Of a stretch of 64,000 bases of DNA, positions 50,832-60,155 are shown piece by piece. The translations under genes were made by a program, and so were the position numbers. Source of the DNA: Gemmatimonadetes bacterium 2013_60CM_65_52 (lineage in GTDB: Bacteria; Gemmatimonadota; Gemmatimonadetes; Gemmatimonadales; Gemmatimonadaceae); the NCBI GenBank assembly GCA_002215645.1, contig NGFI01000010.1:62001-126000 (forward strand). The letters are read 5' to 3'. Below the pieces are notes generated by a model. It made no database searches. It saw only the letters and a program-made list of their open reading frames with translations, and was not told the DNA's origin. The first letter of the stretch is position 1, and each line of letters starts with the position of its first letter.

Positions 50832-51598
50832 CCATCAGCGGCGATTTCCGCGCCCGTCTACTTGCCGGCGACTTCGTCGCCGGATGCTGGCTCAATCTCG
50901 GCTCGCCGGTGACGGCGGAGATGGCCGGCCTTGCCGGCTTCGACTGGGTGCTGCTGGATCACGAGCACGGACCCGGCAGCGAAGAAACCATTCTCCATCA
51001 GCTTCAGGCGGCATCGGCGACGCCGGCGGTGCCGCTGGTCCGCATTGCGACCAACGATCCCGCGCGGTTCAAACGCGTGCTCGACGCGGGGGCACACGGC
51101 GTAATGGTGCCGTACATCAGCACGCCGGCCGAGGCCCAGGCCGTGGTCAATGCAATGCGCTATCAGCCCCGCGGCATACGGGGCGTCGCGAAGCTCACGC
51201 GCGCCAGCGGCTTCGGCGCCCGCTTCGACGAGTACTACACGCACGCGCACGAGTGGCTCGTCACCATCCCGCAGGTCGAGACGGCCGAGGCCGTGCAGAA
51301 CGCGGCCGCCATCGCGGCCATCGACGGCGTGGATGTCCTCTTCATTGGCCCGATGGATCTCTCCGTGAGCCTTGGCGTGCCGGGAGACTACCTGCATCCG
51401 CGCTGCCAGGAAGCGTGGACGCACGTAGCGTCCGTCGCACGAGCCGCGGGAAAGGCCGCGGGCATTCTGCTCGCCGATCCGGCGCACGTGGCCATCTGCC
51501 GGCGGCTGGGCTTCACGTTCATCGCGCTCGGCTCCGACGGCAGCGCCGTGCTCGCAGGAATACAGAAGAACATCGGCGTGTTGCGGGCGTCGCCCTGA
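50828..51598 (+). CDS. garL: HpcH/HpaI aldolase, probably 5-keto-4-deoxy-glucarate aldolase
   Basis: 256 aa. Class II aldolase of the GarL/HpaI family: FDWVLLDHEHGPGSEE, VRIATNDPARFKRVLDAGA, GVMVPYISTPAEAQ, and FIGPMDLSVSLGVPGDY. In glucarate catabolism it splits 5-keto-4-deoxyglucarate to pyruvate and tartronate semialdehyde, the substrate of the upstream reductase. The overlap with that gene supports co-translation. Confidence 0.85.
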   Translation: MTISGDFRARLLAGDFVAGCWLNLGSPVTAEMAGLAGFDWVLLDHEHGPGSEETILHQLQAASATPAVPLVRIATNDPARFKRVLDAGAHGVMVPYISTPAEAQAVVNAMRYQPRGIRGVAKLTRASGFGARFDEYYTHAHEWLVTIPQVETAEAVQNAAAIAAIDGVDVLFIGPMDLSVSLGVPGDYLHPRCQEAWTHVASVARAAGKAAGILLADPAHVAICRRLGFTFIALGSDGSAVLAGIQKNIGVLRASP

Positions 51599-51613
51599 CC
51601 GGTTCGTGACCGC

Positions 51614-52900
51614 ATGAGGATCGCCGACATGCAGGTCACGCCCATCGCGCTCGGCGATCCGCCGCTGCTCAACGCGGCGGGCCTCCATGCACCGTATTGC
51701 TTGCGCACAATCGTCGAGCTGCGGACCGACGATGGAGTAACGGGAGTGGCGGAAGTTCCCGGCGGCGTTGCGGTGACAGACGCACTCCAGGACGCGCGCG
51801 ACGCAGTGCTCGGCGCCGATCCACTCAATTGGCATGCGCTACGTGCACGCATCGCGGAGCGCGCGTCGCCCGAGCCGTCTGCGACGAGGGGCGACAAGCC
51901 GTGGGACGGCCGCACACGCGTGCAGGTGTTCAGCGCGCTGGACGTCGCCTGTCTCGACATCGCCGGAAAGGCGTTCGACGTTCCCGTTGCGACGCTGCTC
52001 GGCGGCATCGTGCGCGAGCGAGTGCCGTACTCCGCTTATCTGTTCTACAAGTATGAGGGTGCCGGCGGCGCGCTGGGGTGGGACATCGATCCGCGCGCAA
52101 CGGGATGGGCTGCTGCGCGACAGGCTGAGGCGCTCGACCCGGATGCCATCGTCGCGCAGGCAACGGCAATGGTGAACGAGTTCGGCTTCAAGTCGATCAA
52201 GCTCAAGGGCGGCGTGTTCGAGCCCGAGCGTGAAGTCGCCGCCATACATGCACTCCGCAAGGCGTTCGGGCCATCCGTGCCCCTCCGATTCGACCCGAAT
52301 GCACTCTGGAAGGTCGAGACGGCCGTCCGATGGGGGCGCGAGCTCGAGGGCGTGCTGGAGTATCTCGAGGATCCCGTGCGTGGGCAGGACGGAATGGCGA
52401 CGGTGCGCCGCGCGCTGACCCTTCCGCTCGCGACGAACATGTGCACCACGTCGTTCGACGATCTGCCCGGGAGCGTCGCGCTGGGATCGGAGGACATCAT
52501 TCTCACCGATCACCACTTCTGGGGCGGACTGCGCGCTTCGATGGAGCTGGCTGCACATTGCCGGACCTTCGGCCGCGGCGTGTCGATGCACTCCAACAAT
52601 CACGCGGGAATCTCACTCGCGGCGATGACGCACCTGGGCGCGGCGATGCCGAATCTCTCCCATGCGCTCGACACGCACTATCCGTGGCAGTGCGAGGAGA
52701 TCATCGTCGGCGGCCGCTTCGTCTTCGACGAGGGCAGTATCGTGCTGCCAACCGGCTCCGGCCTCGGCGTCGAGCTGGATCGCGCAGCGCTCGCACGCGC
52801 GCACGACACATACAAGCGCTGCGGTTACGCCGAGCGCGATGACGCACCGGAGATGCGAAAGAAGGTTCCTGATTGGACGTTCAGTCCGACGCGCTGGTGA
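51614..52900 (+). CDS. gudD: Glucarate dehydratase-type enolase-superfamily enzyme
   Basis: 428 aa. Dehydrates D-glucarate (or a close sugar diacid) to 5-keto-4-deoxyglucarate. Enolase features: KxK in FKSIKLKGGVFEPE, metal ligands in LRFDPNALW and EYLEDP, and the catalytic His region MHSNNHAGISLAAMTHL, followed by ALDTHYPW. N-terminal capping domain has PLLNAAGLHAPYCLRTIVEL. Length and motif spacing fit GudD/GlucD. It starts 15 bases after the aldolase and overlaps the transporter gene (GTGA). Confidence 0.9.
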   Translation: MRIADMQVTPIALGDPPLLNAAGLHAPYCLRTIVELRTDDGVTGVAEVPGGVAVTDALQDARDAVLGADPLNWHALRARIAERASPEPSATRGDKPWDGRTRVQVFSALDVACLDIAGKAFDVPVATLLGGIVRERVPYSAYLFYKYEGAGGALGWDIDPRATGWAAARQAEALDPDAIVAQATAMVNEFGFKSIKLKGGVFEPEREVAAIHALRKAFGPSVPLRFDPNALWKVETAVRWGRELEGVLEYLEDPVRGQDGMATVRRALTLPLATNMCTTSFDDLPGSVALGSEDIILTDHHFWGGLRASMELAAHCRTFGRGVSMHSNNHAGISLAAMTHLGAAMPNLSHALDTHYPWQCEEIIVGGRFVFDEGSIVLPTGSGLGVELDRAALARAHDTYKRCGYAERDDAPEMRKKVPDWTFSPTRW

Positions 52901-54276
52901 ATCCGCTCCTGATTCTCGCGCTCAGCGTCGGCGTGGTCGTTCTCGCCGTCGGCGTGCTGCGGCTGCATCCATTCTTCTCGCTGTTGCTCTCGGCAGCGGT
53001 CGTCGCCGTGCTCTCAGCCAAGGGCAGCGATTCGCTTCGCTTCGTCAAGGCAATCGACGGCGTGATGGCCGAGGCAGGTGTCGTGATGGGGAGGCTTGGC
53101 TTCACGATCGCGATGGCCGCGGTCATCGGCATGTGTCTGCTCGAGAGCGGCGCCGCGGACCGAATCATCCGTCGTCTCATCGCCGTTTTCGGCGAACGGC
53201 GAGCCAGCGTCGCTCTCTTGCTTGGCGCCTTCGTGATCGCGGGACCGGTTTTCGTCGACACGGTCATGATGCTGCTGCTACCGCTCGCGCGCGCGCTGAG
53301 CCTTCGCACCGGCCGCCACTACCTGTTGAACGTGCTCGTCGTGTGCGCCGGAGCGTCGCTCGCGAATGGCGTGATCCCACCGGCGCCGGGCCCGCTCTTC
53401 GTGGCCGAGGCGCTCCGATTGCCGCTCGGCATCGCGATGATTGCCGGTGTCGTGTTCTGTATCATTCCGCTCGCCGCGGCGCTCGTCACGGCACGGTGGT
53501 TCGACGGGCGCATCACTGTTCCTGTCCGGCCCGTTCCCGGCTCGACGCTGGATTCTCTTCGGCTCATCGCCGCGCGGCCCGAGTCGGAGCTGCCGCCGCT
53601 CTGGCTCTCGGTGTGTCCCGTGCTCGTGCCGTTGCTGCTCATCTCGATTGCGTCCTTCGCGGCGCTGGCGCATAAGACCTGGTCGCCGGTCATCGAGACA
53701 GCCATGGAGACACTCGGCAACAAGAACGTCGCCCTCGCCATCGGCGGCGTCATCGCGGTGATCATGTATGCGCGCCAGAAGGACGTCACCGGCCGCGACG
53801 CGGCGCGGATTCTCGGCAGGCCGCTGGAGACAGCCGGCGTAATCATTCTCATCGTGTCCGCCGGCGGCGCGTACGGCGCGATGATCAAGAACGCCGGCGT
53901 CGGCGACGCCGTGAAGGCGCTCGCAACCGGCCACTCGATCAACTACGTGGTTCTCGCGTGGCTTCTCGCGGCGCTCATCCGCGCCGCGCAGGGCTCCGCC
54001 ACGGTGGCCACGATTGCGGCGTCCGGGATCATGCTGTCCATTGCGGGAGCGGACGGCTTCGGCGTGCATCCGCTGTACATCTTCCTGGCCATCGGCTTCG
54101 GCGCAAAGTTCCTCGCGTGGATGAACGATGCCGGGTTCTGGGTGGTGTGCCGCATGGGCGGACTCACGCAGGAGGAGACGTTGCGCAGTTGGACGCCCAC
54201 GGTGAGCATCGTGTCGATCGTCGGACTCATCGAGGTGTGGGTCGTCTCCAGCCTGTGGCCGCGGCTTCCGCTTTGA
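52897..54276 (+). CDS. GntP-family sugar-acid:H+ symporter
   Basis: 459 aa from GTG 52897, overlapping the gudD stop; an in-frame TTG at 52873 was rejected. About twelve to fourteen spans. Signatures: AGPVFVDTVMMLLLPLARAL, GASLANGVIPPAPGPLFVAE, LIRAAQGSATVATIAASGIM and WMNDAGFWVVCRMGGLT, all GntP-type. Context suggests uptake of glucarate or galactarate rather than gluconate. Last gene of the catabolic operon; eight bases before a convergent gene. Confidence 0.92.
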   Translation: MNPLLILALSVGVVVLAVGVLRLHPFFSLLLSAAVVAVLSAKGSDSLRFVKAIDGVMAEAGVVMGRLGFTIAMAAVIGMCLLESGAADRIIRRLIAVFGERRASVALLLGAFVIAGPVFVDTVMMLLLPLARALSLRTGRHYLLNVLVVCAGASLANGVIPPAPGPLFVAEALRLPLGIAMIAGVVFCIIPLAAALVTARWFDGRITVPVRPVPGSTLDSLRLIAARPESELPPLWLSVCPVLVPLLLISIASFAALAHKTWSPVIETAMETLGNKNVALAIGGVIAVIMYARQKDVTGRDAARILGRPLETAGVIILIVSAGGAYGAMIKNAGVGDAVKALATGHSINYVVLAWLLAALIRAAQGSATVATIAASGIMLSIAGADGFGVHPLYIFLAIGFGAKFLAWMNDAGFWVVCRMGGLTQEETLRSWTPTVSIVSIVGLIEVWVVSSLWPRLPL

Positions 54277-54284
54277 CGCTGGTC

Positions 54285-55739
54285 TTACTTGCCGGCGGCC
54301 GTGGTCAGGTGGTAGGTCAGTCCGACGTTCGCGCGGATCTTCACCTCGGCCGCTCCGAGGTATTCGGGCTTGTTCGCCCATGAAAGCCCAAAGAGCAGCG
54401 AAGATTGGTCGCTTACCGGCTGGGTCAGCGTGAGCTTGGCTGTCGTTTGATCTGCTCGCTGCGACTCCTTGAGCTGCCAGACGTGTTGCACCTGCAGGTC
54501 GAATCTCCCTTTGTCGGCGCCGTCGGCCTTCTTGCCGACATAGAAGCCGTACGCCAGCGAAGGCGTGAGACTCCACGACGGAGTGAGCGAAACGGTCACG
54601 GTGTCCTTCTTGACGACACTGAACGCTGGCTGCGACTTGAAGTCGACGGAGAGCGAAACACGGTCGCCCCGCTCTAACGAGCCGGCGACGGCAGAGTTGT
54701 TCATGAACGTCGACAGACAGCCGGCGCTCGCAACGCCCCCACAGTAGGACGTGAGGCGGTTGAGGTTGGCGAACCCCCACTCGAGCTTCAATTGGCCCCC
54801 GAATTGGCTGGGCCCAACGAGATCGCGCCGGTTGCGTGTGAATACGGCGATTGAAAGCTGCGGTTGGTTGTCGACGAGGTCGGCGATTCTGTCGAAGCCG
54901 GTCGCGTGAAAGGCCACTTTCGACTGATCGGTCAACGCCTGACGCGCGGAGGAGGCAGCTTTCACCGCTTGCAGGTATGGCGTGCGAGTGGCTTCCGTGT
55001 AGCAGGAGAGGGGTCGGTCGTCGAGCGATGGGACGCGGCACGCAGCGTTCGCGGCCTGCGCAGGGTCTCGAGCGAGATTGTTGAGTGCATTCGTCTCGGC
55101 ATTCACTGCCGCTGCTACGGCGGCGTCGAGCGTGCCCGTGATGTCGCTGGCGAACGCATTGAGCATGGCGTCGTACCCGTCGAACGAACGGCCGAAGTAG
55201 CCATTGTCCAGCGAGAGAGTGCCCGTCAACTCGGCGTCGTCCAGGTCGTTCAGGCCGCCGCGGAACTTCTTCACGATGGCCTCTCTCTTCGCCTCCGGAA
55301 TGCTGTCGGCCAACTGCGAGAAGATCTCGGGTTTGTGCGCCACCATGCCGATTTGCAGTCGCACGCCGGTGTTGAACAGGACGCCGTCGTTGAGAGGAAC
55401 GTTGAGGCTGAGGCCGAGCGCCGCGGTGTCGCCCGACAGGCCTGGAGCAGCGACGGCCGCGGCGAGACGAGGCAGATAGTTCGCGATTGTCGTACCGGCG
55501 CCCACGCCGGGGCCATCGCCTCCGGTGGAGCGCTTTTCGACCGTTGCCTTGGCCTTCGCCTTTTCCGCATCCCGCGCCTGGTTGGGTGCGGGCGGCCGTG
55601 TTTGGTAGCTTGCAACGCAAACGCCGAACGTGCTTGCTGGATCGCACGGGTTCTGCGCCGACAAAGAGTAGCTGGCGGAGATGAGCGCGCCGATGCCTGT
55701 GACCCACATTCTGGCGAGGGTCCTAACGGTGGTTCTCAT
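54285..55739 (-). CDS. Outer-membrane-type protein, unknown function
   Basis: 484 aa from ATG 55739, which overlaps the upstream stop (ATGA). Signal peptide (LARMWVTGIGALISASYSLS, cleaved near SAQ). A linker rich in Ala/Lys (about 45-75), helical middle with NAETNALNNLARD and cysteines in ACRVPSLDDRPLSC, then beta-rich strands to the end (LLFGLSWANKPEYLG; IRANVGLTYHL). The C-terminus suggests a beta-barrel. The family is not recognised. It forms a coupled pair with a small protein upstream. Confidence 0.75.
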   Translation of the reverse strand: MRTTVRTLARMWVTGIGALISASYSLSAQNPCDPASTFGVCVASYQTRPPAPNQARDAEKAKAKATVEKRSTGGDGPGVGAGTTIANYLPRLAAAVAAPGLSGDTAALGLSLNVPLNDGVLFNTGVRLQIGMVAHKPEIFSQLADSIPEAKREAIVKKFRGGLNDLDDAELTGTLSLDNGYFGRSFDGYDAMLNAFASDITGTLDAAVAAAVNAETNALNNLARDPAQAANAACRVPSLDDRPLSCYTEATRTPYLQAVKAASSARQALTDQSKVAFHATGFDRIADLVDNQPQLSIAVFTRNRRDLVGPSQFGGQLKLEWGFANLNRLTSYCGGVASAGCLSTFMNNSAVAGSLERGDRVSLSVDFKSQPAFSVVKKDTVTVSLTPSWSLTPSLAYGFYVGKKADGADKGRFDLQVQHVWQLKESQRADQTTAKLTLTQPVSDQSSLLFGLSWANKPEYLGAAEVKIRANVGLTYHLTTAAGK

Positions 55740-56113
55740 ACGCCATCGCCCCGAGCCATGATCACGCACGTTTGCTTGCCGTCGCCGGCAATGCCCTGAT
55801 AGGGCTTGCTGAATGGCTCAGTGAAATTCGTCCCGTCGGCCTTCTTGATGACGGCCGTCACCGTGACCGTCGTCGCACTGGGCTTCACGAAGATGATTCC
55901 CACCGTGACCGCGACCGTCCCCGCGTTCGGCACGTCGATGGTCGACGGACCTGGGTCCAACTGCTCCTCTGGGATCGCGTAGTCTGCGCGAGGTGGAGGG
56001 CCCGCTTTCATGTCGAAGTGCACGTGCGCATCCGCGAGGTACGCGTCGGTGCCGGACGTGGCAAGCTCCATCAGTGCGCCGGTCGGGACGTCCATCCAAA
56101 CATGGTCCGCCAT
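55736..56113 (-). CDS. Small beta-rich protein coupled to the outer-membrane protein
   Basis: 125 aa from ATG 56113, with GGGAG five bases upstream. Begins MADHVWMDVPTGALMELATS; includes DAYLADAHVHFDMKAGPPP, a Pro-rich stretch, then IDVPNAGTVAVTVGIIFVKP and TVTVTAVIKKADGTNF, a likely Ig-like beta sandwich (CARDB-like, weak). No signal peptide at this start; an upstream ATG at 56146 adds only FASAFHLGVS. How it reaches its OMP partner is unclear. Confidence 0.7.
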   Translation of the reverse strand: MADHVWMDVPTGALMELATSGTDAYLADAHVHFDMKAGPPPRADYAIPEEQLDPGPSTIDVPNAGTVAVTVGIIFVKPSATTVTVTAVIKKADGTNFTEPFSKPYQGIAGDGKQTCVIMARGDGV

Positions 56114-56239
56114 AGAAACTCCCAAATGGAAGGCTGAGGCGAACAATACTTCTATCGATGCTGGCGGCGGTCAAGTGTGGCGGAGTGCCTCTTAGAAAAT
56201 TCTAATTATCGCGTTTCCGCTGCGAGGCGACGGCGCCGC

Positions 56240-57760
56240 TCAGCGCAGGAGCTGCTCGATCTTTCTCACGAGGGGCGCGAAGCCGAGCGCCTTGCCCGTC
56301 ACGCGCTCTGCGAGCTCGTGGGCCAGCTCCCGTTGCGCCTCGCCGAACAACGCATTCGTCATCCACGGCCCCGTGCGAGGATTGCGCCACCAATCCTCGT
56401 TATCTCGCTCGACGAGAGTCTCGTTGAGCAGCGCCTGTAGCTGCCACGCGCGAAGATAGCGCGCCGAATAGTACCGTGGATCCACGTCGACGAACGCATC
56501 CGAGCGCGCGTAGCGGAAATCCGTCGCGGCGGTGAGTAGCTCGACGTAGAGATCGGGCAGCGAGTCCCACGGCACTCCGCCACCATAAAGCTGCGTCTCG
56601 TAGATCAGCTTCGCGCTGTACCGGCGGAGAAAGTGCAGCTCCTCGAACCCGGCGCTCCGCAGGAACGCTGGCGACGTCCGCTTGTCGAGCCCCGTGTAGC
56701 GGTGCAACCAGCCAGCGTCCTGCATCAGATGATCGAAGAGCATGGCGTAGCTCTCCGTCACCGAGTTGTCGCCCATGAAGCGGAACTCCATGGGATGATC
56801 GGGCCGCATGTACGCATAGTGCAGCGCATGCCCGAGCTCGTGGAGAAACGTATTCCAGTCCACCTGGCCGCCGTGCGGGCGCAGTACCAGGTACACCTCG
56901 TCCGGCACTCGTACCGGCGCGCAGAATGCGCGGGGCCGCTTTCCTTCCCGTTCGCCCGTATCGAAGTGAATGCGCCCGTTGGCTTCCGGATCGATTCCCA
57001 TCTCGTGCACCTGGCGACGGATCGCGAGCTCCATGTCGCTTTCGGGGAAGTACTCATCGAACTCGCGCGCACGAAACAGGGCGAGGGCATCCGCACGCGT
57101 CGCCTCCTGCAGCTCCATGCCGAGCACGCGCTTCACTTCAACTCGGGCCACGTCGTCCCACATGGCCTGCGTATCGCGAAGAAAAGCCTCACACTCCGCA
57201 CGGAGGCCGGCCAGCGAGATGCCGCTCAGTAGCTCCCAGGTGGCATTGTAGTCGTTCGCGATCTCGACGGACTCGGTGATCTCGCGCTCACGCTGAAAGC
57301 GCTCTCGCCGGATCGGTGCCAGCTCGCGCTCTACGAGTGCCGAGCGCGCAGCGTCGATGATTGCGCGCTCCTTCCGGTCCGTGCTGTTCGAGATCTCGAT
57401 GGACGTGCGCTGCAGGGGAATCTCGCGTCCATCCGGAAGCCGCACGATCGCTGCGCCTTCCCACGCGATGTCGCGCTCGTCGAGCGGCGCAAGCTCCCGG
57501 CTGCTTTGCGACTCCACCTGCCAGTCGAGCAGCAGCCTTGCCGAGCGTCGTTCCTCGCTCCCCTCCTCGCTGGCGAGCAATGCCTCTCGCGCGACAGCGA
57601 GCGAGTCATGCGAGAAGATCGCGCGGTGCTTCTCGTACAATGGCTGAATCTGTGCTTCGCCCTTCAGCCCACTGTACGCTTCGTAGAATTCGCGAGACAG
57701 CTCGATCATGAACTCCTCGCCCTCGCGGCGAAGGCGATCGAGCGACAGCGGCTCCGCCAT
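56240..57760 (-). CDS. M3-like zinc oligopeptidase
   Basis: 506 aa. Thimet/oligopeptidase F-type fold: active site FLHELGHALHYAYM (HELGH), downstream glutamate in VTESYAMLFDHLM, and a helical scaffold. Cytosolic (no signal peptide). Probably degrades short peptides. The start is ATG 57760, overlapping the glyS stop as TGATG, so it is translated with glyS. Confidence 0.9.
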   Translation of the reverse strand: MAEPLSLDRLRREGEEFMIELSREFYEAYSGLKGEAQIQPLYEKHRAIFSHDSLAVAREALLASEEGSEERRSARLLLDWQVESQSSRELAPLDERDIAWEGAAIVRLPDGREIPLQRTSIEISNSTDRKERAIIDAARSALVERELAPIRRERFQREREITESVEIANDYNATWELLSGISLAGLRAECEAFLRDTQAMWDDVARVEVKRVLGMELQEATRADALALFRAREFDEYFPESDMELAIRRQVHEMGIDPEANGRIHFDTGEREGKRPRAFCAPVRVPDEVYLVLRPHGGQVDWNTFLHELGHALHYAYMRPDHPMEFRFMGDNSVTESYAMLFDHLMQDAGWLHRYTGLDKRTSPAFLRSAGFEELHFLRRYSAKLIYETQLYGGGVPWDSLPDLYVELLTAATDFRYARSDAFVDVDPRYYSARYLRAWQLQALLNETLVERDNEDWWRNPRTGPWMTNALFGEAQRELAHELAERVTGKALGFAPLVRKIEQLLR

Positions 57761-59109
57761 CAGGCAATTCGCTCGCGCACGTAGTCGCGGACTGCGTCGG
57801 CGGCGATGCGGTCCTGTGAGAGCGTGTCACGGTCGCGCACGGTCACGGTGCCGTCCTTCACGGACTCGCCATCCACCGTGATGCAGAAGGGAGTGCCTAC
57901 CTCGTCCTGCCGGCGGTACCGCTTTCCGATGCTGCCGGTCTCGTCGTAGTCCGTGGGGAAATGCTGCCGAAGCGAGCTCGCGATGCGATGCGCCATTTCC
58001 GGCATGCCGTCCTTCTTCGTCAGCGCGAAGACAGCCGCCTTGATTGGTGCGAGCGACGGGCTCAATCGCAGCACGGTGCGCCCCTCCTCCTCCCCCTGCA
58101 CCGTCTCCTCACGATAGGCATTCACGAGCAGCGCCAGCGTCGTCCGATCCGCGCCGACCGATGTCTCGATGACGTAGGGAAGATAGCGCTTGTTCTTCGG
58201 CTGATCGAAGTACTCGAGCTTCTTGCCCGAATATTCCTGGTGCCGCGACAGATCGAAGTCACCGCGGTTGTGGATGCCCTCGACTTCCTGGAAGCCGAGC
58301 GTGCCGCCGAAGTCGAACTCGATGTCGAAGGCCGCGCGTGCGTAGTGCGCGAGTTCCGAACCCTGATGCTCGTGGTAATTCAGTCGCGCGGCTGCCAGAC
58401 CGAGGCCCTGATGCCACCGCATTCTTTCTTCCTTCCAGAACTGGAACCACTCCATGTCCGTTCCAGGCTCGACGAAGAATTGCATCTCCATCTGCTCGAA
58501 CTCGCGCGTGCGGAAGATGAAGTTTCCGGGCGTGATCTCGTTGCGGAACGCTTTGCCGATCTGTGCGATGCCGAACGGCACCTTCTGACGGGTGCTCTGC
58601 TGCACGTTCAGGAAGTTGACGAAGATGCCCTGCGCCGTCTCCGGACGGAGGTACACCGTGGCCGCGCTCTCCTCCACGGGACCCATGAAGGTCTTGAACA
58701 TCAGATTGAACAGCCGCGGCTCGGTGAGCTGGCACTGCTCCGCCTCGCCCGGACGCTTGCTCGGTTTCTGGGGACAACGCGCATCCTGCAGCTTGTCGGC
58801 GCGAAAGCGACCCTTGCACGTGCGGCAGTCCACGAGCGGATCCGTGAATCCAGCGACGTGCCCACTGGCCTCCCAGACGCGCGGATGCATGAGAATCGCG
58901 GCGTCCAGCCCCTCGATGTCGTCGCGCAGGCGCACCATCGCGTGCCACCATGCGTCCTTGAGGTTCTTCTTGAGCTCGACGCCGAGTGGCCCGTAATCCC
59001 ACACCGAGCCCGCTCCGCCGTAGATTTCGGAGCTTTGAAAGATGAAGCCGCGTCGCTTTGCGAGCGACACGAGCTTGTCCATTACGTCGGGTTGTGTGCT
59101 TGCCGGCAT
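57760..59109 (-). CDS. glyQS: Glycyl-tRNA synthetase, single-chain (alpha2) type
   Basis: 449 aa. Charges tRNA-Gly. Class II motifs: [40 protein letters not shown], motif 2 [20 protein letters not shown], and motif 3 near [15 protein letters not shown] cysteine cluster [18 protein letters not shown] may bind zinc. The C-terminal anticodon-binding domain includes [20 protein letters not shown]. This is the eukaryote/Thermus-like single-subunit type, not the alpha2beta2 type. Confidence 0.96.
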   Translation of the reverse strand: MPASTQPDVMDKLVSLAKRRGFIFQSSEIYGGAGSVWDYGPLGVELKKNLKDAWWHAMVRLRDDIEGLDAAILMHPRVWEASGHVAGFTDPLVDCRTCKGRFRADKLQDARCPQKPSKRPGEAEQCQLTEPRLFNLMFKTFMGPVEESAATVYLRPETAQGIFVNFLNVQQSTRQKVPFGIAQIGKAFRNEITPGNFIFRTREFEQMEMQFFVEPGTDMEWFQFWKEERMRWHQGLGLAAARLNYHEHQGSELAHYARAAFDIEFDFGGTLGFQEVEGIHNRGDFDLSRHQEYSGKKLEYFDQPKNKRYLPYVIETSVGADRTTLALLVNAYREETVQGEEEGRTVLRLSPSLAPIKAAVFALTKKDGMPEMAHRIASSLRQHFPTDYDETGSIGKRYRRQDEVGTPFCITVDGESVKDGTVTVRDRDTLSQDRIAADAVRDYVRERIA

Positions 59110-59126
59110 GGGTCCGCGAAAAGTAC

Positions 59127-60155
59127 TCAGGTATCCAGCTCTGCGCTGAGTGTGGGCGCCTCGGGCGTGGGACGTCCCAGCAGGTGCGCCACGATCCTGT
59201 CGCCGTGATAACGCCCGTTCTCGATGAAGACCTTGTTGGCGTCGTAACCGGCCACGACCACACCGGCGATGTACAGGCCTGCCATGGAGGTCTCGAGGGT
59301 CTCGGAATCATGTGTCGGAATTCCTGTCACTCCGTCGATGGGTACGCCGGCATCGCGCAGCAGGTCCGTGTTCGGAGCAAATCCGGTCATGAGGTAGACG
59401 AATCGCGCGGCCAGATCGTCCTCGCCGCGCGGCGATCGCACCACCACGACGCCGGGTTCGATGCGCGCGACGCGAGAATTCCAACGCGTCGCGATCGCGC
59501 CTTCCTTGGCGCGATTCTCGAAGTCCGGAAGCACCCACGGCTTGATGCGCTTGTCGAACGTGGGACCGAAATGCACCAGTGTGACACGAGCGCCGGCGCG
59601 CCAGAGGTCGAGCGCCGCCTCGGCAGCGGAATTGCCGCCCCCCACGACGACGACGTCCTGATCGAACGCACCGTGCCCTTCGCGGTATGTGTGCCGGACG
59701 TGCGATAACTCTTCACCAGCCACACCCAGCCGATTTGGCGACCCGAAGTATCCGGTGGCAACCACGACGGAGCGCGCTTGCGTCTCGTACTGCGCGCCCT
59801 CCGTGGTCACCGAGTAAACCCTCCACGCATCGCCCACACGCTCGAGGCGGCTGACCCGCTCGTACTGTCGCACGTCGAGAGTGAAATGCCGCACGATGGC
59901 GCGATAGTACGCCAAGGCGTCGCGGCGCGTGGGCTTCTCCGTCGCCACCACGAATGGAACGCCGCCGAGCGACAGTTTCTCCGCCGTGGAAAAGAAGCTG
60001 ACGTAGTAAGGATACTCCGTGATGGTGCTGACGACACACCCGGCATCGAGCACGCGCGCCCTCAGCCCGGCGCGCTGCGCCGCGATGGCCGCGGCTAGCC
60101 CACAGGGTCCGGCACCGACAACCAACAGGTCGATGACTGGCGCGTCAGAGTCCAA
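59127..60155 (-). CDS. YpdA/Bdr-type FAD-dependent thiol-disulfide reductase
   Basis: 342 aa. Two Rossmann folds: FAD site [20 protein letters not shown] and NAD(P) site [18 protein letters not shown], with [20 protein letters not shown] and [15 protein letters not shown], which are characteristic of the YpdA (bacillithiol disulfide reductase, Bdr) family. No CxxC disulfide is visible, as usual for YpdA; a single Cys lies beside the FAD motif (GPCG). Family role: reduces oxidised bacillithiol. Whether this host makes bacillithiol cannot be told here. It overlaps purA by 11 bases. Confidence 0.88.
   Translation of the reverse strand: MDSDAPVIDLLVVGAGPCGLAAAIAAQRAGLRARVLDAGCVVSTITEYPYYVSFFSTAEKLSLGGVPFVVATEKPTRRDALAYYRAIVRHFTLDVRQYERVSRLERVGDAWRVYSVTTEGAQYETQARSVVVATGYFGSPNRLGVAGEELSHVRHTYREGHGAFDQDVVVVGGGNSAAEAALDLWRAGARVTLVHFGPTFDKRIKPWVLPDFENRAKEGAIATRWNSRVARIEPGVVVVRSPRGEDDLAARFVYLMTGFAPNTDLLRDAGVPIDGVTGIPTHDSETLETSMAGLYIAGVVVAGYDANKVFIENGRYHGDRIVAHLLGRPTPEAPTLSAELDT

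Noticed and set aside
53278-55707. 809-codon minus-strand ORF spanning the GntP and outer-membrane genes
   Set aside because: It crosses two real genes on opposite strands; very rich in Arg/His/Gln with no motif.
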